Shown one piece after another: positions 34,964 to 42,999 of a stretch of 64,000 nucleotides of DNA. The notes beneath the pieces were generated by a model that saw nothing but the letters and a program-made list of their open reading frames with translations, was not told the origin of the DNA and did not search any database. How positions within the stretch are numbered: the first letter of the stretch is position 1; every line of letters starts with the position of its first letter. The DNA lies in NCBI RefSeq assembly GCF_001280065.1, contig NZ_LGEA01000148.1, forward strand, positions 186,001 to 250,000, written 5' to 3'. Source of the DNA: Streptomyces sp. NRRL B-1140 (GTDB lineage Bacteria; Actinomycetota; Actinomycetes; Streptomycetales; Streptomycetaceae). The translations under genes and the position numbers were made by a program.

Positions 34964-36355
34964 ATGACGGCAGATCCGTACGAAGCACGCACCGCCTCCT
35001 TACCCTCCGGCGCCGCACACCGTCCCTACCGCGAGGTGACCGACCCTCATGGCCGTGTTTACCGCGTCGGCGAGACCGACCGGGACATCCTCGGCCACTC
35101 CCGCAAGATCATGGTGTATCTGCCGTGGATCGCCATGATGGCCATCAGCGTCTTCGAGTACGCGTACGGCTCCGCGGAGGACACCCTGTCCCACGCGCAC
35201 GGCTGGACGCAGAGCAACACTTTCTGGATCCTCAGCGTCTGGGTGTTCTTCCAGGCCGGCATCGCCTTCCCGGCGGGCTGGCTGCGGGAGAAGGGCCATC
35301 TGTCGGCCCGCTCGGCCATGTACATCGGGTCGGGCCTGTGCCTGCTGGGGTTCCTGGCCCTGTCGCACCTCGACAACGTGCTGCCGGCGATCCTCGGCTT
35401 CGGCGTGGTCGGCGGGACCGGCGCCGGGCTCGTCTACGCCACCTGCATCAACATGGTCGGCAAGTGGTTCCCGGAGCGGCGCGGCGCCCGCACAGGGTTC
35501 GTCAACGGAGGGTTCGCGTACGGGTCACTGCCGTTCATCTTCATCTTCAACTACGGCTTCGACACGGCGAACTACCACCGCGTCCTGGACCTCATCGGCG
35601 CTTACGTCATGGTCGTGGTCGTGGCCTGCGCGTTCTTCTTCAAGGACCCGCCGAAGAACTGGTGGCCCGCGGAGATCGACCCGCTGTCCTTCTCCGGGGA
35701 CCGGAAGAACGCGGCGAGCCTGGCCAAGAACCCGCCGGCGGTACGGCAGTACACCCCGAAGGAGGCCATCCGCACGGGCATGCTGCCGCTGATGTGGCTC
35801 TCGGTGGTGATGACAGCCGGAGTGTCGATCTTCGGGATCTCGTTCCAGGTCGACTTCGCCAAGGACGTGGGCTTCGGCCCGCTGGTGGCGGCGTCGTCGA
35901 TGGGCGTGATGGCGGTGGTCAACGGGATCGGCCGTGGTGTGGTGGGCTGGCTGTCCGACCGGTGGGGCCGCAAGTCCACCCTGGTGTTCGTCATCGTCGT
36001 GCTGGGCCTCGCCCAGTTCGGCGTGATCTGGGCGGGCGACCTGAAGAGCGAGTGGCTGTTCCTGTTCTTCGCTTTCCTGTCCGGCTTCGGCGGCGGCGCG
36101 TTCTACCCGCTGTTCGCGGCGCTCACCCCGGACTACTTCGGGGAGAACTACAACGCCACCAACTACGGGCTGGTCTACAGCGGCAAACTGATCAGCGGAC
36201 TGTTCGGCGGCGGACTGGGCTCGATGGTGGTCGCGGCCTGGGGCTACAACGGCGCGTACGCGCTCGCCGGGGGCGTGTCGATGCTCGCCGCGCTGGTGGC
36301 CCTGCTGCTGCGCCGGCCGGGTCACGCACCGGCTCGGGCACGGACCGCGGGCTGA
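34964..36355 (+). CDS. OxlT-type MFS carrier 2 (tandem paralogue)
   Basis: 463 residues, starting one base after the stop of carrier 1 and sharing its design: N-terminal 'PYREVTDPHGRVYRVGETDRDILGHSRK', 'GAGLVYATCINMVGKWFPERRGARTGFVNGGF', 'FFKDPPKNWWPAEIDPL' in the central loop, 'GVVGWLSDRWGRKS' and 'LFAALTPDYFGENYNATNYG'. The paralogues differ mostly in helices lining the pore, so they may have different substrates, or may pair. It is the last gene of the plus-strand operon and is followed by a strong bidirectional terminator. Confidence 0.87.
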   Translation: MTADPYEARTASLPSGAAHRPYREVTDPHGRVYRVGETDRDILGHSRKIMVYLPWIAMMAISVFEYAYGSAEDTLSHAHGWTQSNTFWILSVWVFFQAGIAFPAGWLREKGHLSARSAMYIGSGLCLLGFLALSHLDNVLPAILGFGVVGGTGAGLVYATCINMVGKWFPERRGARTGFVNGGFAYGSLPFIFIFNYGFDTANYHRVLDLIGAYVMVVVVACAFFFKDPPKNWWPAEIDPLSFSGDRKNAASLAKNPPAVRQYTPKEAIRTGMLPLMWLSVVMTAGVSIFGISFQVDFAKDVGFGPLVAASSMGVMAVVNGIGRGVVGWLSDRWGRKSTLVFVIVVLGLAQFGVIWAGDLKSEWLFLFFAFLSGFGGGAFYPLFAALTPDYFGENYNATNYGLVYSGKLISGLFGGGLGSMVVAAWGYNGAYALAGGVSMLAALVALLLRRPGHAPARARTAG

Positions 36356-36386
36356 CGGCCGACGGCGGGCTGATGGCCGCGGCACC

Positions 36387-36426
36387 ATGAGGAGGCCCCT
36401 CCCCGTTCGGGGAGGGGCCTCCTCAT
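36387..36426. terminator. 18-bp perfect hairpin between convergent operons
   Basis: ATGAGGAGGCCCCTCCCC (36387-36404) is followed by loop GTTC and its exact complement (36409-36426). It lies 31 bp after the second oxlT stop and 13 bp before the stop of the convergent isomerase gene, so it serves both strands. Confidence 0.9.
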
Positions 36427-36439
36427 GTCCGGACAACGG

Positions 36440-37528
36440 TCAGCACTTCTCCCTCAGGGAGTGCAGGTGCGCGCTGGAGCGGCGGGCGAAGGTGAAGGAC
36501 TCGGCCGGGTTGTCGTGCTCGGCCTGCCAGTGGTGGGCCATGCGGTGGCCGCGCAGCCGGGTCACGGCGGAGATGAACCGCTGGTAGTCGATGTCCCCGT
36601 CGCCGACGTCGGTCATGCGGTAGCCGTACGGGTTGGACGGGTCGCTCTCGCCGTCCTTCACGTGGAAGAGCGGGTAGCGGTCGGGCTGCCGCAGCACGTA
36701 GTTCAGCGGCTCGAACGGGGCGGACGTGCCGTCGGGCCGCTTGGAGAAGCGGAACTGGCCGACGTACGCCCAGTAGATGTCCATCTCCAGGAAGACCAGG
36801 TTCGGGTCGGTCTCCTTGAGCAGGACGTCGTAGAGGCGGACCTTGGGGTTGTCGGTGGCGAAGGAGAACTCCTCGGAATGATTGTGCTGGTAGAACTTCA
36901 TGCCCCGGGCCCTGGCCGCCGCCCCGTAGGTGTTGAAGTCCTCGGCGGCGCGCTTCCAGGCGTCGACGGTCGAGCCGTAGCGGAACGGACCGGCCGCCGT
37001 GCCGATGTGCTTCAGGCCGAGGGCCTGGGCGTCGTCGAGGACCCTGGTGAGGTTCTGGGCGAAGGTGTAGGCGTTCGGGTCGCTGGAGTAGTAGCCGACG
37101 TGGCTGCCGATCGGGTTCAGGCCGTGGTCGCGGGCCAGCCGCTTGAGCTGGGCGAGTGTGATGGGGCCCGCGGAGCCCTGGGTGTAGCCGGCGAACTCGA
37201 CCTCGTCGTAGCCGTACCGCTCCAGCTCGGCGAAGACGGGACCGAAGCCGAGGGTGGAGACCTTGTCGCGCAGGCTGTAGAGCTGTATGCCCAGGCGACC
37301 CGGCGGCAGGACGGGGCGGCCGCGGCCCTTGGCGCCGGAGGCGGTGGCGGGCGTGGCGTCGCCGGTGGCGGTCGCGTTGCCGACGGCGGTCGCGTCGCCG
37401 TTGGCTGCGTTCGCCGGGGCCGCGGCGCCGAGCAGGGCGGCCGCGGTGGCACCTGCGGCCACGCCGAGCATGCCTCGTCTGCTGAGGCGGTGGCCGAGTT
37501 CGGGGTCGGGCTGGGAGAAGCGGCTCAT
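36440..37528 (-). CDS. Tat-exported sugar phosphate isomerase/epimerase-like TIM-barrel protein
   Basis: 362 residues. The N-terminus has a twin-arginine signal, 'LSRRGMLGVAAGATAAALLGAA', then an Ala/Thr/Gly-rich linker to about residue 70. The remainder is an AP-endonuclease-2/xylose-isomerase-like barrel: 'LGIQLYSLRDKVSTLGFGPVFAELERYGYDEVEFAG', 'GSHVG', 'KFYQHNHSEEF', 'VFLEMDIYWAYVG' and 'FHVKDGE'. The Glu/Asp/His metal ligands of such isomerases are in these segments. It acts outside the membrane, perhaps on keto-sugars. It lies 80 bp downstream of the ebo-like operon and may be its last gene or a separate unit. Confidence 0.87.
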   Translation of the reverse strand: MSRFSQPDPELGHRLSRRGMLGVAAGATAAALLGAAAPANAANGDATAVGNATATGDATPATASGAKGRGRPVLPPGRLGIQLYSLRDKVSTLGFGPVFAELERYGYDEVEFAGYTQGSAGPITLAQLKRLARDHGLNPIGSHVGYYSSDPNAYTFAQNLTRVLDDAQALGLKHIGTAAGPFRYGSTVDAWKRAAEDFNTYGAAARARGMKFYQHNHSEEFSFATDNPKVRLYDVLLKETDPNLVFLEMDIYWAYVGQFRFSKRPDGTSAPFEPLNYVLRQPDRYPLFHVKDGESDPSNPYGYRMTDVGDGDIDYQRFISAVTRLRGHRMAHHWQAEHDNPAESFTFARRSSAHLHSLREKC

Positions 37529-37608
37529 GCGGGGAACTCCTCGTGATCGCGGGGCGTTGTCGGTGGTGAGTGCTTCACTTGTGAGCGGTCGGGGCTGAGG
37601 GTGTGGCC

Positions 37609-39117
37609 TCAGGCGAGACCGGCGAGTCGGAGCAGCAGTGACTTCACATCGGTGGCCGCGACGCGGTCGCCGACAGCGCGGGGGGTGGAGCAGATGAGGA
37701 GCGGACCGTCGTCGTCGCTCTGCGGAAGGCGGCCGTGGCTGCCGCGAATAGGTGATGGGTCCAGGGGCACGACCGCCATGCGGTAGCGCATGCCGAGCTT
37801 CTTGCGCGCCAGTGCGGTGGCCGCCTTGACCTTGACGTAGGGGTCGAGGGGATCCATGAAAAGCTCGACCGGGTCGTAGCCGGGTTTGCGGTGGATCTCG
37901 ACCAGCTGCGCGAAGTCGGGCGCGCGCTCGTCGTCGAGCCAGTAGTAGTACGTGAACCAGGCGTCGGGTTCCGCCACGGCGACGAGTTCGCCGGCGCGCG
38001 GATGGTCGAGGTGATGGGCCTTCTTGCCCTCGTCGTCCAGGAGCTCGGCGATGCCGGGCAGATCCTCGAGCGCCGCCCGGGTGGCATCGAGGTCCTCGGG
38101 GCGTCGCACGTAGACATGGGCGATCTGGTGGTCGGCGACCGCGAAGGCACGCGAGGCCATCGGGTCGAGGTACTCCATGCCGTCCTGCGTGTGCACGTCC
38201 AGCAGCCCGGCGCGGCGCAGGGCGCGATTGATGTCGACATGCCGGTTCACCCGGGTGATGCCGTACTCGGACAGGGCGACGACGGTGCGGCCCTCGGCGC
38301 GGGCGTCGTCCAGCAGCGGGGCCATGGCGGCGTCCAGGTCGGCGGCCGCCTTCAGGGAGCGCGGGTCGTCGGGACCGAAGCGCTGCAGGTCGTAGTCGAG
38401 GTGAGGGAGGTAGCAGAGCGTCAGGTCAGGGTGGCGGGTGGTGATGATGTGGCGGGTGGCGTCGATGATCCACCGGCTGGAGACGAGGTCGGCGCCGGGG
38501 CCCCAGAAGTGGAACAGGGGGAACGTGCCGAATCTCCCGGTGAGTTCGTCGTGGAGTGCGGCCGGTCGGGTGTAGCAGTCGGGTTCCTTGCGGCCGTCGG
38601 CGTAGTAGACGGGACGAGGGGTGACGGTGATGTCGGTGTCGGCGCCCATGGCGTACCACCAGCAGATGTTCGCGACGGTGTAGCCCGGGTGGGCGCGGCG
38701 GGCGGCGTCCCAGAGCTTGTCACCGGCCACGAGCCCGTTGTGCTGGCGCCACAGCAGGACGTCGCCGAGTTCGCGGAAGTACCAGCCGTTGCCGACGATG
38801 CCGTGCTCGGAGGGCATGGCGCCGGTGAGGAACGTGGACTGGGCGGCACAGGTGACGGCGGGCAGAACGGTGCCCAGCGGGGCGCGGGAGCCGGACTGGC
38901 CGAGCGCTTTGAGGTGGGGCATGTGGTCGAGGAGACGGGGGGTGAGGCCGACGACGTCGAGGACGAGGAGCGGGGTGGGGCGGTCCGTGGCGGCCGGGAG
39001 CGGGGCGTGCGTGCCCGTGGCGGGTGCACGGGGTGCGGGCGTGTCCGTGGCGGCCGGGGGTGGTGCGGGCGTGTCCGTGGCGGCCGGATCTGGGTGCTCA
39101 TGGGGGCCGGTGCTCAT
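37609..39117 (-). CDS. alkaline-phosphatase-superfamily phosphodiesterase (EboF-like)
   Basis: 502 residues from the ATG at 39117, which overlaps the TGA of eboE. Residues 1-45 are a low-complexity Ala/Thr/Pro repeat ('ATDTPAP' units). The catalytic domain starts 'LLVLDVVGLTPRLLDHMPHLKALGQSG', with the metal-binding Asp and then 'TCAAQSTFLTGAMPSEHGIVGNGWY', whose Thr is the expected nucleophile. 'YLPHLDYDLQRFGP', 'VVALSEYGI' and 'GSHGRLPQ' supply further ligands. It is related to nucleotide pyrophosphatases/phosphodiesterases. No signal peptide is seen, so it is probably cytoplasmic. The position at the end of the coupled operon matches EboF in other bacteria. Confidence 0.8.
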   Translation of the reverse strand: MSTGPHEHPDPAATDTPAPPPAATDTPAPRAPATGTHAPLPAATDRPTPLLVLDVVGLTPRLLDHMPHLKALGQSGSRAPLGTVLPAVTCAAQSTFLTGAMPSEHGIVGNGWYFRELGDVLLWRQHNGLVAGDKLWDAARRAHPGYTVANICWWYAMGADTDITVTPRPVYYADGRKEPDCYTRPAALHDELTGRFGTFPLFHFWGPGADLVSSRWIIDATRHIITTRHPDLTLCYLPHLDYDLQRFGPDDPRSLKAAADLDAAMAPLLDDARAEGRTVVALSEYGITRVNRHVDINRALRRAGLLDVHTQDGMEYLDPMASRAFAVADHQIAHVYVRRPEDLDATRAALEDLPGIAELLDDEGKKAHHLDHPRAGELVAVAEPDAWFTYYYWLDDERAPDFAQLVEIHRKPGYDPVELFMDPLDPYVKVKAATALARKKLGMRYRMAVVPLDPSPIRGSHGRLPQSDDDGPLLICSTPRAVGDRVAATDVKSLLLRLAGLA

Positions 39118-40283
39118 GGCAGCTCCTTCAGTCCGAGGTCCGTCAGCAGGTCGCGGGCGAGGGCCAGTTCGGCGGCGATGCCCTCGGCGAGCTGGGTGCG
39201 GCCCTTGGGGCGCAGCTCGGGCGGAAGGGCCTGCCAGGTGTAGGTCTCGACCTCCAGGTGGCGGGTGAGCGGGGCCGGGCCGCCGACCAGTCGGGTCAGT
39301 GCGGACTTCAGGACCCCGAGCGTGGAGGTGAGGGGCGCGGCGGGGGCCGCGTGCAGCGGGACGTGGAAATGGGCGCGCCAGGGTGAGGCGTCCGGCAGGG
39401 CATTTCCGGCGAGGGCCTCTTCGAGGTCGTCTGTGGCACGCAGACCGGCGGCGGTCGCCGTGCGGGTCTGGTGCAGGAAGCGGGGTTCGGCGAAGGCGGC
39501 CAGTGCGTCGCGCACCTCGGGGAGGTGGGGGTGCTCGGCGTGCAGGGCGGCGGACAGCTGGGACTTGACGACGGGGACGCGCGCTGCGGCGAGCGCGTCC
39601 AGGGCGGTGTGCGGATCTTCGAAGGAGGTGGCGAGATGGCAGGTGTCGACGCAGATGCCGATGCGGTGGTGGCCGATCGCGGTGAGCGGGGCGATGGCGT
39701 CGTGGGTGGTCTCGATGACGCAACCGGGTTCCGGTTCCAGGCCGACGCGGATGGAGCGGCCGGTCAGTTCCTCGAGGGCGTCGAGGCGTTCGGCGAGCGT
39801 GCGCAGGGCGGTGCGGGCGGTTTCGGCTCGCCTGTCGTCGTACGCGGTGCGCCAGGCGAGGGGCAGTGTGGAGACGGTGCCGTCGGTGACGTCGTCCGGG
39901 AGGAGACCGGCGAGGACGCGGGCCAGGGCGGCGGTGTGATCGAGGCGCTCCGGATCGGCCCAGTCCGGCTTGTAGACGCGGTATTTGACCTCCTCGGCAC
40001 CGAAGCCCTCATAGGGGAAGCCGTTGAGGGTGACGACCTCGAGGCCGCGGCGGTCGAGCTCGGTGCGCAGGCCGCGCAGGGCGGACGGGTCGGTGACGAG
40101 GGCGTGGGCGGCGTCCCTGGCGAGCCACAGCCCGATGCCCAGCCGGTCGCGGCCCAGGCGTCGGCGGACGGGTTCGCAGTGGTCGCGGAGCTGGGCGAGG
40201 ACACCGTCGAGGCTTTCGGCGGGATGGACGTTGGTGCAGTAGGCGAGGTGGACGGTGGAACCGTCGGGGTGGCGGAAGCGCAT
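39114..40283 (-). CDS. eboE: EboE, metabolite traffic TIM-barrel protein
   Basis: 389 residues starting 3 bp after the eboB stop. It begins 'VHLAYCTNVHPAESLDGVLAQL', the hallmark of EboE, and continues as a xylose-isomerase-like barrel: 'GLEVVTLNGFPYEGFGAEEVKYRVYKPDWADPERL', 'RVGLEPEPGCVIETT', 'RIGICVDTCHLATSFEDP' and 'HFHVPLHAAP' with Glu/Asp/His candidates for metal binding. The C-terminus 'HLEVETYTWQALPPELRP' is also typical. EboE has no proven reaction; ebo clusters have been linked to export or traffic of a metabolite precursor, for example in cyanobacterial scytonemin production. Confidence 0.87.
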   Translation of the reverse strand: MRFRHPDGSTVHLAYCTNVHPAESLDGVLAQLRDHCEPVRRRLGRDRLGIGLWLARDAAHALVTDPSALRGLRTELDRRGLEVVTLNGFPYEGFGAEEVKYRVYKPDWADPERLDHTAALARVLAGLLPDDVTDGTVSTLPLAWRTAYDDRRAETARTALRTLAERLDALEELTGRSIRVGLEPEPGCVIETTHDAIAPLTAIGHHRIGICVDTCHLATSFEDPHTALDALAAARVPVVKSQLSAALHAEHPHLPEVRDALAAFAEPRFLHQTRTATAAGLRATDDLEEALAGNALPDASPWRAHFHVPLHAAPAAPLTSTLGVLKSALTRLVGGPAPLTRHLEVETYTWQALPPELRPKGRTQLAEGIAAELALARDLLTDLGLKELP

Positions 40284-40286
40284 GGT

Positions 40287-41207
40287 TCACGCCTCCGCGG
40301 CGGTGACGCGGGCCGGCCCGTCGCCGTCCCCCGGGCCGGTGTCCGCCTCGTGCGGGTCCTTCGGGGCACCACGGAGGACGGAGTTGCCCTCGTGGGTGGT
40401 GTCGGTGCCCGGGACGTCCAGGTTCAGGCGTCCGCTGAGCCCGTAGAAGGCGACGGGGTTGCGCCACAGCACCTGGTCGACGTCGTCCTCGTCGAAGCCC
40501 TCCGCCAGCATGAGGTCGCCGACCTTGCGCGTCTTGAGGGGGTCGCTCCTGCCCCAGTCGGCGGCGGAGTTCACCAGGACCTGCGCGGTTCCGTAGGTGC
40601 GCAGGATCTCGACCATGCGCTCCTCGTCCATCTTGGTGTCCGGATAGACGGAGAAGCCCAGCCAGCAGCCGCTGTCCCTGGCTTCCTTCACGGTGGTCTC
40701 GTTGAGGTGGTCGACCAGGACCCGGTCCGGGGCGAGGTCGGATTCACCGACGACGTCGAGGGTGCGACGCAGCCCGGCGAGCTTGTCGCGGTGCGGGGTG
40801 TGCACGAGGGCGGGCAGGCCGTGGTCGGCGGCGAGCTGGAGCTGTGCGGCGAGAGCGGTGTCCTCCGCCGGGGTCATCGAGTCGTAGCCGATCTCGCCCA
40901 CCGCCACGACGTGGTCCTTGACGAGATACCGCGGCAGTTCGTCGAGGACGGGCCGGCAGCGCGGGTCGTTCGCCTCCTTGGGGTTGAGGGCGATCGTGCA
41001 GTGGTGGGCGATGCCGTACTGGGCGGCGCGGAAGGGCTCCCAGCCGAGGAGGGAGTCGAAGTAGTCACGGAAGGAGGCGGGCGAGGTGCGCGGCTGGCCG
41101 AGCCAGAAGGACGGCTCGACGAGGGCGCGGACACCGGCGGCGTACATGGCCTCGTAGTCGTCGGTGGTTCGGGACGTCATGTGGATGTGGGGGTCGAAGA
41201 TGCGCAT
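40287..41207 (-). CDS. eboB: TatD-family metal-dependent hydrolase (EboB)
   Basis: 306 residues; the ATG at 41207 shares one base with the eboA stop (TGATG). The amidohydrolase-type barrel has 'FDPHIHMTSRTTDDYEAMYAAGV' (HxH metal ligands), 'VVAVGEIGYDSMTPAEDT' (Glu ligand), 'PALVHTPHRDK' (His), 'DHLNE' and 'VLVNSAADWGRSDPL' (terminal Asp region). The last 45 residues are a polar tail. TatD relatives include nucleases, but EboB proteins form their own branch and may hydrolyse a small metabolite. Position between eboA and eboE is as in other ebo clusters. Confidence 0.87.
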   Translation of the reverse strand: MRIFDPHIHMTSRTTDDYEAMYAAGVRALVEPSFWLGQPRTSPASFRDYFDSLLGWEPFRAAQYGIAHHCTIALNPKEANDPRCRPVLDELPRYLVKDHVVAVGEIGYDSMTPAEDTALAAQLQLAADHGLPALVHTPHRDKLAGLRRTLDVVGESDLAPDRVLVDHLNETTVKEARDSGCWLGFSVYPDTKMDEERMVEILRTYGTAQVLVNSAADWGRSDPLKTRKVGDLMLAEGFDEDDVDQVLWRNPVAFYGLSGRLNLDVPGTDTTHEGNSVLRGAPKDPHEADTGPGDGDGPARVTAAEA

Positions 41208-42004
41208 CAGGACTCCTTGCCGTGGGGGTGGTCCGTGCCGGAGGCCGGGGTGACGGACTCGGTCAGGTCCAGAACGCGGTACAGGTCCTCGGGGACGGTG
41301 CGGCCGGCGGCGGTGCGCTCGGCGGCGTAGTCGCCCAGCATGCGGGCGAGTTCGCCGTCGCCGGCCGCGCGCCGGGGCAGGTCCGCCACGTCGTCGACGG
41401 GGACACCCGTGAACAGGCACTTCAGCACGGCGTGGCGCCAGACGTGGGCAGTCAGGTACCGGGCGGCGTAGGGGCCGAGCGCGGCGCCGATGAGCCGGGT
41501 GTCGTTGGTGCGCAGGGCGTCCTCGACCAGAGGGAGGGCGTCCGGGCCGGACACGAGGTGGGGCAGGGCGTGCAGTACGGCTCGGCGTTCGTCGGCGGTG
41601 CCCTGGGAGTACACCCGGGTCAGGGCGTCGGCGTCGGCGCTGGCCGCGGCCAGGATGAGGACACGGGCGGCGTCGGCGTAGGCGGGGCCGCAGCGCCGGC
41701 CGGCTTCGGCGAGACGCAGCTCCCAGACGGAGATGGGCCCGTGGAGGCCCGGGTGGGCGGCGGCCTCGTCGAGGGCGTGCCCGAGCCAGGTGCGGGCGGG
41801 TGGGTCGAGGTGGGTGGTGAGGTGGTGACGGAGGTCGGTGAGCGAGGGGGTGGGGGCGGTGTCCCGGGTGGAGAAGCGGACGCGGGCGTCGGTGTCGCCC
41901 GGGCCCTTGGCGGCGGTCGGGTCGGGTTCTTCGACGCTCTGGGCGTCCGGGCTGCGCTCGGTGTTCTCGGTTCTCGCCGCTGGTGAGGTTCGAGGCTGGG
42001 TCAT
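41207..42004 (-). CDS. eboA: EboA domain-containing protein
   Basis: 265 residues; the start overlaps the stop of the upstream TIM-barrel gene (ATGA). After a disordered N-terminus of about 55 residues comes an all-alpha HEAT-like region: 'HLDPPARTWLGHALDEAA', 'RRCGPAYADAARVLILAAAS', 'YSQGTADERRAVLHALPHLV', 'LVEDALRTNDTRLIGAALGPYAARYLTAHVWRHAVLKCLFTGVPV' and 'ELARMLGDYAAERTAAGRTVPEDL'. The long conserved block 'EDALRTNDTRLI...KCLF' is the signature of EboA. Its biochemical role is unknown. A scaffold or chaperone for the other Ebo enzymes is possible because of the repeat architecture. Confidence 0.87.
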   Translation of the reverse strand: MTQPRTSPAARTENTERSPDAQSVEEPDPTAAKGPGDTDARVRFSTRDTAPTPSLTDLRHHLTTHLDPPARTWLGHALDEAAAHPGLHGPISVWELRLAEAGRRCGPAYADAARVLILAAASADADALTRVYSQGTADERRAVLHALPHLVSGPDALPLVEDALRTNDTRLIGAALGPYAARYLTAHVWRHAVLKCLFTGVPVDDVADLPRRAAGDGELARMLGDYAAERTAAGRTVPEDLYRVLDLTESVTPASGTDHPHGKES

Positions 42005-42999
42005 CTGGTGCTGCTCCCCTCATGGGTGGTGGAGTCAGCGCCGTGGGGTGGCGCGGTCTGCCGACGGGCCGGGGCGGAAACGGGCGACGGGGAGGCCGCG
42101 GTCCGCTCGGCGTGGCGGAGGAACGGGAGGGAGTGTGCGGCGAAGTGCGGGCCGGCGTGGGAGTGGCGGGGCAGTTCGACGACGGTCAGGCCCTGGTAGC
42201 CGGTTGCCGCCAGGGCCGCCAGGACCGGTGGGAAGTCGATCTCTCCGTCACCGAGGGGGAGGTGCTCGTGGACACCGCGCCGCATGTCCTCGATCTGGAC
42301 GTGCCGGAGCCAGGGGGCGGCGGCCCGCACGCAGTCGGCCGGGGGAAGGGGTTCGAGGCACTGGCAGTGGCCGATGTCCAGGGTGAGGCCGAGCGGTTCG
42401 GGGTCGCCGAGGGCGCTACGGAGGTGGTGGAAGTCGGCCAGGGTGGCCAGGAGGTGGCCCGGTTCGGGTTCGACCGCGAGCGGGATGCCCGCTTCGGCGG
42501 CGGCGTCCAGGACGGGGGGCACGGTCTCGGTGAGGCGTTTCCAGGCGGTGTCGGTGTCGGTGCCCTGCGGTGTGACGCCGCTGAAGCAGTGGACGGCGTG
42601 CGCGCCGAGGTCGGCGGCGACCCGGACGGCCCGCACGAGCAGGTCGGCGCGGCGGGCCCGGTCGCCGGGGTCCGGGTCGAGCAGCGACGGGCCGTGCTTG
42701 CGGCGCGGATCGAGCACATAGCGGGCGCCCGTCTCGACGGTGACACCCAGCCCGAGTTCGTCCAGCCGGTGCGCGACCCGGCGGGTGCGGGCGGCGAGGC
42801 CGGGGGCGAGCGGGTCGAGGTGCATGTGGTCGAGGGTCAGTCCGACGCCGTCGTAGCCGAGGTCGGCGAGGAGGGCGAGGGCGTCGTCGAGCCGGAGGTC
42901 GGCGAGGCCGTTGGTGCCGTAGCCGAAACGGAGGGAGGGGGCGGCGCCGGCACGGGTGATGGAGGTGTGGGTGGTGGAGGCGTGGGTGTGGGGGCTCAT
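42001..42999 (-). CDS. sugar phosphate isomerase/epimerase-like protein in the ebo-type operon
   Basis: 332 residues; starts in an ATGA overlap with the ubiA gene and ends in an ATGA overlap with eboA. A TIM barrel of the AP-endonuclease-2 type: 'RFGYGTNGLADLRLDDALALLADLGYDGVGLTLDHMHLDPL', 'VTVETGARYVLDPRRKHGPSLL' (motif shared with hydroxypyruvate-isomerase-like proteins), 'LAVEPEPGHLL', 'LGLTLDIGHCQCLE' and 'HVQIEDMRRGVHEHLPLGDGEIDF'. The two Glu, Asp and His positions suit a divalent metal site. It is a second barrel beside EboE, an arrangement seen in actinobacterial forms of the cluster. Likely epimerises or isomerises the cyclitol or sugar intermediate (inference). Confidence 0.85.
   Translation of the reverse strand: MSPHTHASTTHTSITRAGAAPSLRFGYGTNGLADLRLDDALALLADLGYDGVGLTLDHMHLDPLAPGLAARTRRVAHRLDELGLGVTVETGARYVLDPRRKHGPSLLDPDPGDRARRADLLVRAVRVAADLGAHAVHCFSGVTPQGTDTDTAWKRLTETVPPVLDAAAEAGIPLAVEPEPGHLLATLADFHHLRSALGDPEPLGLTLDIGHCQCLEPLPPADCVRAAAPWLRHVQIEDMRRGVHEHLPLGDGEIDFPPVLAALAATGYQGLTVVELPRHSHAGPHFAAHSLPFLRHAERTAASPSPVSAPARRQTAPPHGADSTTHEGSSTR

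Noticed and set aside
36440..36480. Hybrid origin of the Tat-exported isomerase as a fusion with the oxlT operon
   Set aside because: A strong bidirectional terminator separates the convergent genes, and the isomerase frame ends normally.
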